Position numbers and translations under genes: made by a program
Source: Linnemannia elongata
Lineage: Eukaryota; Mortierellomycota; Mortierellomycetes; Mortierellales; Mortierellaceae
NCBI GenBank assembly: GCA_036320915.1
Contig: JAXBDG010000002.1
Span: 1,240,001-1,304,000 of the forward strand
Reading direction: 5' to 3'
Length of the DNA stretch: 64,000 nt
Notes under the pieces: generated by a model
The model's database searches: none
Told to the model about the DNA's origin: nothing
The model's input: only the letters and a program-made list of their open reading frames with translations
Shown here: positions 31,698 through 43,788 of the stretch, piece by piece
How the letters are laid out: each line of letters begins with the position of its first letter
Numbering within the stretch: the stretch's first letter is position 1

Positions 31698-34600
31698 ATG
31701 CAGAAGAACGAAATCAACCGGAAGTCATACACATTATAAGTGCCCACCCTCTGACTTTGTAATGTGTTATGGACAAAGGCCTATAACGAAAAGAGAGCAC
31801 TCTTGTCTAACCGACCTTCTTCTTTTATATTTTGACCTTATACAAGTCACCAGAAGGTTGCAGTTGATGTGGACTTTTGCAACCAAACTCTCATGGTACG
31901 GGCTATGTTTCTACATTTTCTTTAATTTCAAAGCTACTTCGAAGGCGCACAAATATTAACGGTCGATTACCGCACCTGTACTTTATTTTATTAGGGTTGC
32001 ACCGAGCTGTACATCCTGCCCTTGATCGAGGACTTGACGGTGTTGCACATTAACTGTCGACAGAGTGGTACATAATCTCATGAGGAGCATTAATTCACCT
32101 GAACTTGTATGTATCGACGCGGTCAGGGTGTGTATAATGACTAACAACGTCATGTCGCTTCTTGTAATTCGTAGCTGTCACGTCAGTGTCCATCAACAAT
32201 GTACCGTGCAACTTCTCCTATCAGGACTCTATCAGGGAATCACTCAACCTACTTAAGGAGGGCTCAGTCAACAATCATCCGGATCTGAAGCGTCGCTGGT
32301 CCATGGCAACTGCAGAGGACGACGAAGGAGAACTGGCGATTGCGATCCCCAAGGGAATGATTATCCCTAGCTTGGTAGGCATCAAGGCGGGACAACAGTG
32401 ATATTAAAGCAGGATTTAGCCCAATGAACCGAGGACTAATAATTTTCTCCGTATTGGACTCTTTCAATAGATGGACGAGGACACCATCAACAGAGCATCT
32501 AACGTTATCGACACTGTTAGGGGTAGGTTGCACTCTGGATTTTCAAATGGACTTGGGCAAGGGGACAGTTTAAGCACTTTGTCCTGACATGTGTGTTTGC
32601 AATGACAAATAATAGAAACAACCACGCCGGAGCCTTCGACACCTCAAACGCCAGCAGCTGCGCCAGTTCTCAGTTCTGGAGTCAACTTTGCGACATTGAT
32701 TGTTCGAATTGTCTTCAAGCTGGAGAACCCAACTGCGGGCGTCTTCTTTGTCGGACCTGATCCAATCAATGCACCCAACGTAAGTCATGTCTGCAAACAT
32801 TATGAATTGTTAAACCAACGGTTTCAGAAGTGAGTATCATTGGTTCTGACTAATTTTCACCTTTGGCACAAATAGCGGGCGCATTCTGTATATACCATCA
32901 ACCAGCCACTCCCGGGTGCCACCAGGCTGTGGCTCCCTTGCTTGGATCGTCTGTCAGAGAGATGCACATGGGACATCGATTTTATCGTGCCATCATTCGC
33001 ACCAGAGGAAGACCTGGATGAGGATGTCGAGGGCTGGTCCCCGGACGATTACGAAGATGACGAAAAAGTGCAGGTCATTTGCAGTGGCGATCTCTTACAA
33101 CAAACCAGACATCCCTCCGTGCAGACAAAGACCATCTTCCATTACAGCATATCGGTCCCGACTCCGGCCGCTTCGATCTCTTTTGTCGCTGGAGTTTTTG
33201 AGGTGATCAAGTTGCGACCCCAGGACTATGCTATCCAGGAGCAAGGAGACGACACTGAGACTGGCGAGAGAGACGATGACGATCAGGACGACGCCCCAGA
33301 AAAGCCAACGGCAGCACAGATCCGTGGATCAATACCCGACATGTTTGCATTCTGTCCACCTGGACGGACTGCTGAGCTCCGTCACACCTGCGCGTTCATG
33401 GTCAAGGCGATGGAGTTTTTCATGCACGAGATCGGATCGTATCCCTTTGCCTCATTTAAGATGGTGTTTGTGGAGGACGCCTGGGCTCCGACGTTTACAT
33501 CTGCATCCATGGCTATCTGCAGCACATCGCTTCTCCATCCAGAGGATGTTATCGACCAAGTGTACGAGACACGGAAGCAGCTCACGCAGGCCTTGGCTCA
33601 GCAGTGGTTCGGTATCTACATCGTCCCCAAGTCCTGGCCCGACATCTGGATTATTGTCGGCCTGACGAACTTTGTCTCGTCGCTGTTTCTCAAGAAGATA
33701 TTTGGTAACAACGAGTATCGGTTCAGGATGAAGAAGGATATTGAGCGCTGTTGTGTCATCGACAAGGATCGGCCGGCACTTTACAACCCCAACATCGCCT
33801 ACCCGATCGATCAGGACGACCTGGATTTCATTGGACTGAAGGCGCCGCTGGTGCTTCACATGCTCGACAAACGAATGTCCAAGGGCGGCTCCTCTCGAGG
33901 CTTGTCTCGTGTCATCCCCAAGATTTTGGTCTCGGTCATGAGTGGAGAATTGACGCACAACGCCATCGGCACGCACTGGTTCGTGAAGACGTGCCGGAAA
34001 GTCAGCGGACTGGAGACGAAGGGATTTGCGGACCAATGGATCTACAACAGCGGCTGCCCCATCTTTTACTTTTCCTACCACTTCAACCGGAAAAAGATGG
34101 TCGTCGAGATCAACATGCGACAATCGTCAACAAATGGCCAAGGGGCGGAGAGGGGTCGGACGACCATGAACACCGACCATCCTCCTCCAACACTATTCAC
34201 AGGAACGATGACAGCCCGTATTCATGAGGCCGATGGTACGCCCTACGAGCACGTGTTGGACATTCAGGACGCAGGAAAGCGCTTCGAGGTGCAGTTCAAT
34301 ACAAAGTACAAGCGTATTCGACGAAACACCAAGCGATTCCAGATGAAACAGGCAGCAGCAGCGCAAGCGGCCCGTGAGGCCGAGGAAGGAGGCGATATCG
34401 AGGATGGTCTCGAGTCGCTTGGATTCGGAGCTGGACTCTGGGAGGACGAAAAGGAGAAGGACGAATGGCAGGTTGTCGAATGGGGCCAAGGCGACGAGAC
34501 AGGGGCTGTTAGTGCTACGTTCGAGTGGATCCGACTGGACGCTGAGTTTGAGTGGCTGTGTCAGCTTCGCTTTGAGCAACCCGACTTTATGTGGGCTGCT

Positions 34601-37600
34601 CAGCTTCAGAAGGATCGAGATGTGGTCGCTCAATACGAGGCCATCCTAGCCTTGGGCTCATTGCCATCCCCTGCGGCGTCGACGTCGCTTTTGAAGACCT
34701 TGCTGGACACACGTTGCTTCTTTCGCGTACGAATGGAGGCTGCCTACGCGATCGCACGGTGTGCCATCCCACAGACGGAGTGGGTTGGTCTGCTGCATCT
34801 GACTAAGACGTTCCAGCACAAGTACTGTTACCCACCAACACACGCCACCACGTTCCGTTTATCCGACCCCACCATCCCCTGCATGCCTAAGCCTAATGAC
34901 TTTAGCAGTCTGGCCGAGTATTACTTGCAAAAGGTGAGGCATTTGCTTTCAATGTAGTCAATGATCATTGTTTTTGTTGCGTTCTGTGCATTATTCTTAC
35001 TAACGGCTTCACGTTTTGTACTCACTAGGCTATCCCAATCGCACTTTCTAACATCAGGGATGAGAGAGGATACTGCCCTCTAAAAGTGCGGCAATTCTTG
35101 CTCGACCTCCTTCGCTTCAACGACAATACTGGCAACGTATTCTCAGACAACTATTACGTCAGTACGTTGGTCTCGGCTTTGGGGCACTCGTTGATTCCTG
35201 ACTTTACGCGCGGTCGCAGCGGGATGGATGACGATGAGGACGAGACGTTTGAGCATGCGGATGATCCACAGGGTAAGGAAGTTCTGGAGCAAGCAGTACG
35301 CGAGATTGACCGATACCGTACCCTGGACTACCTGATCCCGACCTACCACAACACGGTGACCGTCAGCTGTCTCCAGGCCACCGCCCGACTCATGCTTGCA
35401 GGGGTTATCCCTCGAGATCTGAAGATGTATATGATGCACACCAGGTTCGGCAACTTTACGGATGTCCGACTGGCTTCTTTCGACTCGCTGCTCTTGCTCG
35501 GTGCTCTCGACAACTACAAGGCCTCCGAGTACATCTGCAACGTCATCGAGCAGGATCCATCACCATTTATCCGATTCCACGTTGCTCAGGGTCTTGCCGA
35601 GATTTTGGGTATATTCATGGCGCGTGATGGCCTTGAGGGCCACCGAGAGCTTCACGATAGTCTTTTTGAGGAGGACGGGAGCTCAGGACAAAAGTCAGGG
35701 CAGTCGGGTGACAAGCCAGCTCTTCCGGCATTGGACATTGTTAGGAGGCAGTACGGCGTCCAGCCTGTGCTTCGGAGAGAAGTCTGGAGGATTTTGACGA
35801 GTTACCCATACCTGGAGCACCGTATCTTGAAGTATTTGCTTCTATTCTGCGACGTCTTGTACCCTCCAGGAGAATCGATCCTCCCCAAACTGAAGTTCCG
35901 TTCGTCGACTAACGACGACATCGCGATGAGAGATTCTAGTCCGGTCTATGAGCAAGCACCAGTTCCAATGCCTACATACACCGCCAGTAACCCCGCCAAG
36001 CCTTCATCAACACCAGTCCACGTCATGCCATCGGGCTCCAGCGCTCTTCCTAGGGCGAATGGAACAACAGAGTCAGTCCCTATTCCGGCTATGGCGCCCG
36101 AGCTGCTCGCCGCAGTAGCCTCGTCTCCCATGATGCAGCAATCGCGAGAGCAAGTGCAGGCCCCTGTGTCTAACGCAATGGTGCCGGCAGTCGTTCCCAC
36201 GCCAACACCAGCACCCGCGCCCACACCCAAGGCACCCAAGCCCAAGCCAGAGACAACCAAGGCACCCAAGGCGCCAAAGCCAAAGCCCACGGCTGCTCCA
36301 GCATATATACCTCGTACGTCTCGATATGCGTAATTTCGTCAAGACGGAGACCAGTGTGTTACATATGCTTGGCTTGAATTTAAACTTAAACTAACAAACT
36401 CGATTCTTCTGTTGTTTTTCTAATCTAGCTCCCGTGCCACAAGTTACTAAACCTATACCGGTTGTTCCGGCGCCCAAGGTCGATATCGCTGCGTCCCCTT
36501 CGCCGGCAGCTCGCATCAAGGAGGAGCCGATGACTTCACCGACCATCCCCAAGCAGGTTGTCGAACCGAAGCCAGCTACAGCAAAACCACCAGCCAAGAA
36601 GGCTGAGCCAAAGCCAAAGCCTCCGGCACCTCAGCCCAAGGAGGTTGCGGCCATCCCTGCCGTCGAAAGGGCCCCTGTGCCTATCCAGCCTGTCGTCCAA
36701 ACCATGGCAAAGGATCATATTCGACAATGCATGAAGGTCCTGCGCAAGTTGGGTAGCAGGCATTGTTCACTCCACTTTCGTGCGCCTGTAGACCCAATCG
36801 CAGAGAACATTCCTAATTACCCGGATGTTATCAAGCACCCTATGGATTTGAAGACTATGAAGGCCAAGCTTGAGAGTGGTCAATATCACACGTTGCAGGC
36901 TTTTGAGGCAGACTTCCGTCTGATGATGTCAAACTGCTTCTTGTTCAACCCGGTTGGAAGCTTCGTGTACACGCAGGGTCAGGAGATGGAGGAACTCTTC
37001 GATAGCGAGTGGGCGGAAGTCATGGAAGATGCGGGAGTAAAGGTTCCCGAGCTCAACATCACCATCGTGGAGACCCCCAAGGGATCATCGTCATCAACCA
37101 GCTCTTCCACGCCAATGACAACATCCATGCCGTCGAACTACCCCCCACCCCAGCCTCGTACGACAACTTCCAAGCCGCTGCCTTCATCGAGCGAAGCCAA
37201 CGCACGATCTGCATCGTCTGCTCCTACAACACCCTTACCAAAGGCAAGCAAGCCATCTACACCCAAACCCCCAGTTCCTGTCTATACTCCTCCCTCCGTG
37301 CCGCTGGGTCCGTCGTCGTCGTCTTCCGTCGCCCCGACGGCTTCCGTTCACCAGAAGGACAAACCCGCTCCAACGAATGCTGGCCCCGCAGGTGCTGCAT
37401 CCTCATCATCCTCCAAGAGCCAGAGCAGCAGCAGCAACAACTCGGCGAACAAGACAGCCGATATGGCAAAGGCCAAGCGGCTCCTCGTCAGAGTCAAGAA
37501 CGCTCCCTGTGCTTCAGAGTTTAAAGAACCCGTCGACCCTATTTTGCAAGGAATACCGCTTTACCCCAAGATCATCACGTCACCCATGGATCTCGGTACG

Positions 37601-40154
37601 ATTGAGCGCAAGATTGATGAGAAGCGGTACAGGAACATACGCGAGATCAAGGATGACCTCGACCTTGTCATATCCAACTGTCGCAAGTTCAATCCCAGAG
37701 GATGCTTTGTGGTCGATCAGGCGGATTTGTTGGAGGGGGTGATAAACAGAGACTGGGAGAATACCTTTGGAAATCAAACTACTACCGGAAACGAGGCAAG
37801 CCACGCCCACACCGCTCCTACCAGCAAGGCGACCTCCGCAACGGCCACCACCACCAGCAGCTCCGCCAGCTCAAAGCCCAAGAGCAAGGTTGGTAAGGCA
37901 GAGGACGAGTCCAAGACGCCTGTCAAGGAAAGCACCCAACCTGCCGCAACTGCAGCCCGACGACCTTCAGCCACACCGAAGCCAAAACCCGTCAAGGCGG
38001 CAGAGAAGGTCGTTGAGCCGCCCCAAGATGTCCTTCAGAAGCACATGGACAGGATCTTGAAGAAGGCAACGAATCATAAGCATGCCGGACCTTTCCTCCA
38101 TCCCGTAAGCCACCTTTGCCTGCTATTTTTACATATTTGCTAGCCCAAGAACATGACAAACTGACACTTTCTATTATTTATATCATTTATAGGTCGACTG
38201 GAAAGCGATGAACTTGCCCAACTACCCCTTGTTGATCAAGAACCCAATGGATTACTCAACAATTGGCAAGAAGGTAAAGGCAGGCCAGTACCCGAGCATG
38301 GATGCTTTTGCGGACGACATTCGCTTGGTTACCCAGAATTGCGTCAACTTCAATGGACTGGATCACCCTATCTCACAGGGAGGTTTGATGATTGTTACAA
38401 TTATCAATAAGGAAGTTGAGAACGCCAAGAAGGAGCTTCATCGACTCTACCCAACCTCAACTTCGGCGACGGCTGCATTGACTGGAAGCCCGGCGGCTGG
38501 TGCATCTGCGGCATCTAAAGCCAAGGCGGGCATCACGGAGGAACTGAATGGTCATCTCAAGATCATCCAACGTCTCAAGGGCAACGCGGACTTTGGTGCG
38601 TTTGCCGTCCCCGTCGACCCGATCGCCCTCGGAATCCCCACCTATTTCGACATTATCAAGCGCCCCATGGACTTCGGTACGATCGAGAAGAAGCTGATCG
38701 CGGGCGAGTACAACTCTGGGGAGGAGGTCATCCTGGACGTCAGACTGGTCTTTTCGAACTGTGCTACTTTCAATGCACACCCTGGGGATCTTGTGGCGGC
38801 AATGGGAACGAGACTCAAGAAGACGTGGGAGAACATGCTCAAGAAGGAAGGCTTGAACAACCCCAAGCCTGCTGTCTCGAATATCAGCGCGTCGCCGAGT
38901 CATACCCCTTCGTCGTCTTCATCAAAGCCCAAGACCGATTCCTCACCAACGCCAACGTCGTCAGCTGTCAAAAAGACGGGAACACCAGGATCGACCAGTT
39001 CGAGCTCGAAATCCAAGTCGGCGGCAGCAGCAGCCAAAATGGCCCCTGCTTATATCCCCCCATCGTCGACCCCTTCATCTCCCCACCACAACAGTAATAA
39101 CAATCGCCGTGGCTCTTCGACTCCAGCCCCCACTCCGCTACGCAAGGTGACAACTGCGGGAACCACTTCGTTGTCGAGCGGTCATAGCAAGCACGGAGGT
39201 TCTGCATCTGCAAACTCGACCCCCGCCAGCAACAGCGCTGCTGCAACCTTTATGGCCTCTTTGGCGCCGCCTAAGCATCAGCCTCAGCACAAGAGTGGCG
39301 GAGGCAGCGGAGGCAGCAAGCATTCCCGACACGATCTTTCTAGCGGCAGCGATCTCTCCGACCCCGACGACGACGACGATGACACCTCCAAGTCGCCTTC
39401 ATCTGTCATTCAACCTATCCGTCTGCAGCCACCTCAGCTGATGGCGCCAGCATCCAGCTCGCGCTACGATTCTGACTCGGGACGAAAGAAGAAGCGCGAG
39501 CGCGACCATCGCGTTGCTTCTGAGGTTGATGACGATGATGGGGAGATGAGCAGCAGCAGCCGCCGGCATCGGAAGAAGGAGGGGTCGTACTCTGAGGAAT
39601 ATGCGTCATCCCCGACCTCAACCCGGCGTGAGCACAAGTATCACCCATCCAGCAGTAGCAGTACCGGCATTCGTCTGCATCTGGGAGGATCCTCATCGCG
39701 TTATGATTCTGACTCTGGACGAAAGAAGAAACGGGAGCGCGAGCGCGAGCATTATGGCACAGGATCCGCTGATGAAGACGATGATGGAGAGCATAGCGGC
39801 AGCAGCCACAAGCGTCGTAAGAGAGAGGGTTCGGTCTCGGACGACAATAGCGGAAGCCATCGGGATTCCCGCGAACATCGAGAGCACCGTGAACACCGCG
39901 AGCACAAGAAGCACAAGAAGAGCCGCAAGCACAAGAAGCACAAAAAGCGATCGTCGGAGGACCGAGATAGGGAACGTGACTATGGAGATCGCGACCGCGA
40001 CCGTGAGCGTGAGCGTGATCGTGACCGAGATCGTGAACGTGAGCGAGACCGAGACCGCTATCACGACGACGCTGGAAGTGGAAGTGATACTGGTGGTCGT
40101 GGCGGACGAAGCGGACGCTATGATTCTGATGGCGGGAGCGATGACGGCCGCTAG
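31698..40154 (+). CDS. TAF2: TFIID subunit TAF2 with four C-terminal bromodomains
   Basis: Core promoter-binding subunit of TFIID, here about 2,510 residues (human TAF2 1,199). Secure exons: 31847-31895, 31995-32067, 32175-32374, 32471-32522, 32616-32779, 32876-34933, 35029-36313, 36429-38104 and 38193-40154. The first exon (ATG at 31698, MQKNEINR) is uncertain: a GT donor at 31724 keeps the frame, while reading past it meets a stop. The aminopeptidase-like fold begins HQKVAVDVDFCNQTLMGCTE. The M1 zinc site is lost (QALAQQWFG instead of HELAHQWFG). HEAT-like repeats follow (KVRQFLLDLLRFNDNTGNVF). A Pro/Lys/Ala-rich linker leads to bromodomains at about 1395-1500, 1650-1750, 1837-1940 and 1977-2085. 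Each keeps the acetyl-lysine Asn (NCFLFN, NCRKFN, NCVNFN, NCATFN) and the P-V-D and P-M-D motifs. The tail is HKK- and RD/RE-rich, as in human TAF2. Confidence 0.92.
36704..38860 (+). other. Four tandem bromodomains within TAF2
   Basis: Approximate DNA spans are 36704-37020, 37460-37770, 38030-38430 (interrupted by the last intron) and 38540-38860. The ZA-loop cores read PVDPIAENIPNYPDVIKHPM, PVDPILQGIPLYPKIITSPM, PVDWKAMNLPNYPLLIKNPM and PVDPIALGIPTYFDIIKRPM. The repeats differ clearly, so they are old duplications or separate gains, not a recent tandem copy. Ser/Thr/Pro-rich linkers of 30-150 residues separate them. Confidence 0.92.
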
Positions 40155-40518
40155 CCTCCTTACTGATTTCCTGCATCGACCCCCTGTCCTTTTTTTCTCC
40201 TGCGTAAAGGGCCACTTACTTTCATATTTCTCCCTTCCATTCGCCATTTTCACTAATTTCCTTTTCTTCTCACCTAACTTCAAGCAAACCTTTGTACCTT
40301 GTATCCTTTCCCAATTGTATTTTTTTCCATTGTTTGCTTTGAATAAAACAAATCGAATCATTTTTTTCATCCTGCCTTACACACATGTTTAGCAATGGTC
40401 TAACTGACGAACGAATGTATTGTTGAATAGTGGATGGGGGGTAATTACAAAAGGAAAGGGAAAACAAAAGCAAGAAAAGAAAAATGAAAAACGAGGAAGA
40501 GAAAAAGGGATGCTCTTT
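40155..40518. other. Convergent 3' intergenic region (TAF2 / cytochrome c)
   Basis: T-rich 3' UTR sequence of both genes; nothing else seen. Confidence 0.5.
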
Positions 40519-40860
40519 TTAAGCGCATGCGTCCTTGAGATAGGCGATGACATCGTTGCGGTCCTTGGGCTTCTTGAAACCATTGAAGGCCATCTTGGTT
40601 CCTGGGATATATTTCTATCAATTGTCCACGAGAAAGCATTCAAAGTCGTGTGAGTTGGCAGAGTTTTGAATCCTTTTGTAAGGTTTAGAGCCTCACCCTT
40701 TGTCATCTCTAGTCCAAGGTCTGATTAGCTAAAGCCCATGGCAAGCCCAGGCCCACAAACAAATCCAAACCACAAACGACAAAGAAAGATAAAATGACGC
40801 TTGTTCTTTGATCCCTCAATGGGTGAAGTCTCAATCTTTTGCATGGTGTCATAGCCAACG

Positions 40861-40893
<33 letters not shown>

Positions 40894-41554
40894 CCTGCTT
40901 CTTTTTCATTTTTTCCGCTTTTCCCAGTCTCGAGTTGATATGGTGTCCTTTTCTTTCCATGTGTTTGTTTGCTTTTTTTTGCCTCTGCTGTTTGTTGGGG
41001 TTTTTTTTGTTCTCTGTCTCGTTACCTTGGGGTTCTCGAGGTAGTCAAAGAGGGTCTGATCATCCCAGTGGACGCCTTTGTTCTTGTTGGCCTCGGTGTA
41101 CGAGTAACCGGCGGCCTTGCCTGATTGACGACCCATGATGCCGTGCAGGTTGGGTCCGACCTTGTTTGCTCCTCCCTATAGACGTGTGTATTTTCGTTGT
41201 ACCACAAAGGAGGAGTAAGTATGCAGGTGAGAAAGTAATATTACTGCAGTAGAAAAAAGTCATTTAAGGATGGTATATGGGAAGGGAGGAGGGGGTGTAC
41301 CTTTTCGACGGTGTGACATTGTGCGCATCGGGTCTTGAAGAGCTTGGCTCCTATTTAGAGTTTTAAGGAAAAATATGAAAAAAAATGAGATGAGTTTAAA
41401 CAGGAAGGTGAATGAGAAACTGTTGTTCATCACTGGTCCATGAGGAAGGAAGAGTCAGCTTCGACAATTGAGCGTGCTCCTTGTTGAAGGTCCTGCTGCG
41501 TTCTTCCTTTGGTCGACGTTCGCTTTTACCGTTGACTTTATCGCCAGGTTCCAT
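40519..41554 (-). CDS. CYC1: Cytochrome c
   Basis: Electron carrier of the mitochondrial intermembrane space between complexes III and IV. Four exons: 41554-41530, 41350-41301, 41175-41026 and 40614-40519; 106 residues, normal for fungi. It begins [21 protein letters not shown], with heme attachment C17-x2-C20-H21. Then follow [60 protein letters not shown] with the axial Met83, and [18 protein letters not shown]. The third intron (40615-41025) is about 410 nt and contains a 33-base A run (minus strand; T33 at 40861-40893). A TATTTAA motif lies about 75 bp before the start. Confidence 0.98.
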
Positions 41555-41857
41555 TGTTAGTCGTGTGAGTTATTGAGCGTGAGAAGGAGGGATGAGGGTG
41601 AAAGAGTGTCTCGGAAACGTTGAGGTTAAATAGGGGGAAGATGCAGGTAAGAGGAAGGAGAAGAGAGAAAAGAGACGACTTCCGAGGAGGAAGTGGGGTG
41701 CTTCTTTTTGTACTCCAAGAGAAGAGGGTGTACAAGTCACAAATGACGATCCTGCATGGTCATCATGTCGAGTAAGCGTTCTTTATTTAGCCGGGCATGG
41801 CCTGTGTATACGTCCATACTGTTTGTTGTTTTGTCCGAGGAGAAAAGGTGGACACGA
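41555..41857. other. Intergenic region between cytochrome c and the secreted protein gene
   Basis: Promoter of cytochrome c and 3' end of the upstream gene; no further feature seen. Confidence 0.45.
41626..41632 (-). promoter_or_regulatory. TATA-like element of cytochrome c
   Basis: TATTTAA on the minus strand about 75 bp upstream of the start codon. Confidence 0.4.
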
Positions 41858-42744
41858 TTATAGTGTGACATGGTGTGCAACGACAACAGACACCATCATA
41901 ATAGAAACACTGACAAGCATCGACAGCCGCAAGTCGAGCAATCCTCCTGAATCAGGTCCGTTACTCTTGCTGCGCGAGACCGCCTTACCACGACCATCAT
42001 CATCACTACCAGGAGTATTGTTTCTGGCGAGGTAGTCGTTCAGATTACGGTACTCTGGTGCAGATCGGGTTCCGCAGGAGAATTGGTGTTCGCATTGGGC
42101 TGCACAGATCGGGTCTCGAGGTACGGGTGTGTCCAGGGAATAGGCGGATGGTGGTTGTTGTATGACTTCGTCTTTTCCTTTTGTTGCTGTTATTGTCGTT
42201 CCTGTTTCTACTCCTGCTCCTCTTGCTGACATTTCCTCCTTCATTGATGCTCCTCTAGCTCTTGATGATGGCGATTGGTGTTGCGTCTTGGAGGCCGTTG
42301 ACTGTTCCAGAAGTCGCTTCTTTCGTACATGCTTTCTCCTTTTTCGCGTCTGTTGTTTCGATTGGAGTTGTAGTCGTTGATATTTCAGCTGTCGTTTGCT
42401 TCCTTGCTTTGAAAACGAGGCAGCCTGGAGTCGAGCAGACTGTCGAACAAGTTGAAACTCATCCGCGATATCCATACTCTCTATCCTTTCCTCCTGCTTA
42501 ATATTGTCTCTACTCCCACCACTGCCCGTTTTCCGTTTCCTGACCGAGGGTGTTGATACTTTGGCTTTCCTTTCCCGATCCAAGGTCTGTTGTTGTGAAC
42601 TTTCGCACTGCTGCAAACATGCTGAGAGTTGTCGACGACAGAGTTGAAAGGGGACAGGGAGTTGCCAGTCTGCAAAAGTTGATCGAGTCCCGTCCTTACA
42701 GGTACATGTCCAGCTCAGTGTTTTCGCCTCACTAAAAAGAAAAC

Positions 42745-42775
<31 letters not shown>

Positions 42776-43131
42776 GATAGAAGGAAGAGGAGGGTGAGAT
42801 AAGAGGGAAAAGGAAGGGCGGCGATGCAAGAGAGAGTGAGAGAGGGTGCGTGCACATTTTTCTTCTTTTTTTGTTGTTGAATTGAGCTGTACCACGAGTT
42901 TTGTTGGATTTTATTCTGGCAGGAGACGGTGCACATGCCGATCTGGTCAGCACAGAGGGTTTCCATGGCGGCTGCGTCCAGTGGTGCAACGACTGTTGAT
43001 ATAGGTATCTGGACTGTGTGAGAAGGACCTCCTCCTGCTCCTGCCGAGACCAGAGAGTCCAGAACCATTACGAGCATACTCAACAGGATGTAGCGGTGTG
43101 GTGAGCTGGCTGGTGGGGATCGACGCATCAT
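41858..43131 (-). CDS. Secreted Cys-rich, possibly GPI-anchored protein (DUF7707-like)
   Basis: Two exons (43131-42893, 42731-41858), 370 residues. An N-terminal signal sequence is evident (HRYILLSMLVMVLDSLVSAG). The mature N-terminal part has a Cys spacing seen in small fungal wall proteins of the DUF7707 type: CADQIGMCTVSCQNK, NSCEAKTLSWTCTCKDGTRS, PVPFQLCRRQLSACLQQCES. A long, very basic, Gln-rich segment follows (QLQSKQQTRKRRKHVRKKRL), then a second Cys pair (CAAQCEHQFSCG) and a hydrophobic C-terminus (LRLSMLVSVSIMMVSVVVAH) that could signal GPI attachment. The intron carries a ~26-base T run close to its acceptor. The basic central segment is unusual for a secreted protein. The family call is tentative; secretion is well supported. 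Confidence 0.65.
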
Positions 43132-43788
43132 GTTTTCGGTATCGTGATATGCGGTCTTGGAAAGGTGGAGAAGGAAGAAAGAAGGAAGAGAGGGAAAGGG
43201 GTGCGAACAAGAAAGGGAAGGAAAGAGAAGGAAGAGGAGGAAGTGCAGGAGTAAGAGCGTATGGGAGGAAGTTAGAATAGAATCGATGGTTATGCAGATG
43301 CTCATGCCCCCGTGTCTGTCTGATTGTGAAGTATGCAATCGTAAGGGATAGTATTCCCCTTTCCGCTGAATTGGCTTGACTTGACTGACGATCGAAGAAA
43401 CGAACGTACAGCAACGAGAGCGGAGAGTGAAGAAACGCGTCTCTCCTGTCTGAGTTGTAGAGGTTGCTCTCGTTTCTAGGGAGGAGTCTGGCATTCCCCT
43501 TAATGTGCTGGCATTGAAATGGCATATCACGTGTGCATAGCATGCTGACTGCTGCAGTGAAAAAAAAAAATCGCTGCAGAAAACAACAAAACAATGAGCG
43601 TTCGTGACTGCACCCAGCATTCTTGCAAGGTATAAAAGACACCCTGATTCGCCTTCTTGGTTCTTTCCCTTTTTCTGGGCTAATAAAATATCCATTTCAC
43701 TCTATCCTTTATTCCCGTTTGTCTGTTCACCCTTTCCTTTCCACTTCACTTCTTTTCCATAAACACACTCAAGAACAAGCAAGCAGCC
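43132..43788. other. Divergent promoter region (secreted protein / CTP synthase)
   Basis: Contains purine-rich sequence at 43155-43275 (5' leader of the minus-strand gene) and the CTP synthase promoter with a TATA box at 43632. No other gene is supported. Confidence 0.5.
43632..43638 (+). promoter_or_regulatory. TATA box of CTP synthase
   Basis: TATAAAA in AGGTATAAAAGACACC, about 155 bp before the start codon and followed by a CT-rich leader. Confidence 0.7.

Noticed and set aside
33452..34123. Open antisense frame within TAF2
   Set aside because: Lies completely within the conserved TAF2 aminopeptidase-like exon; no domain.
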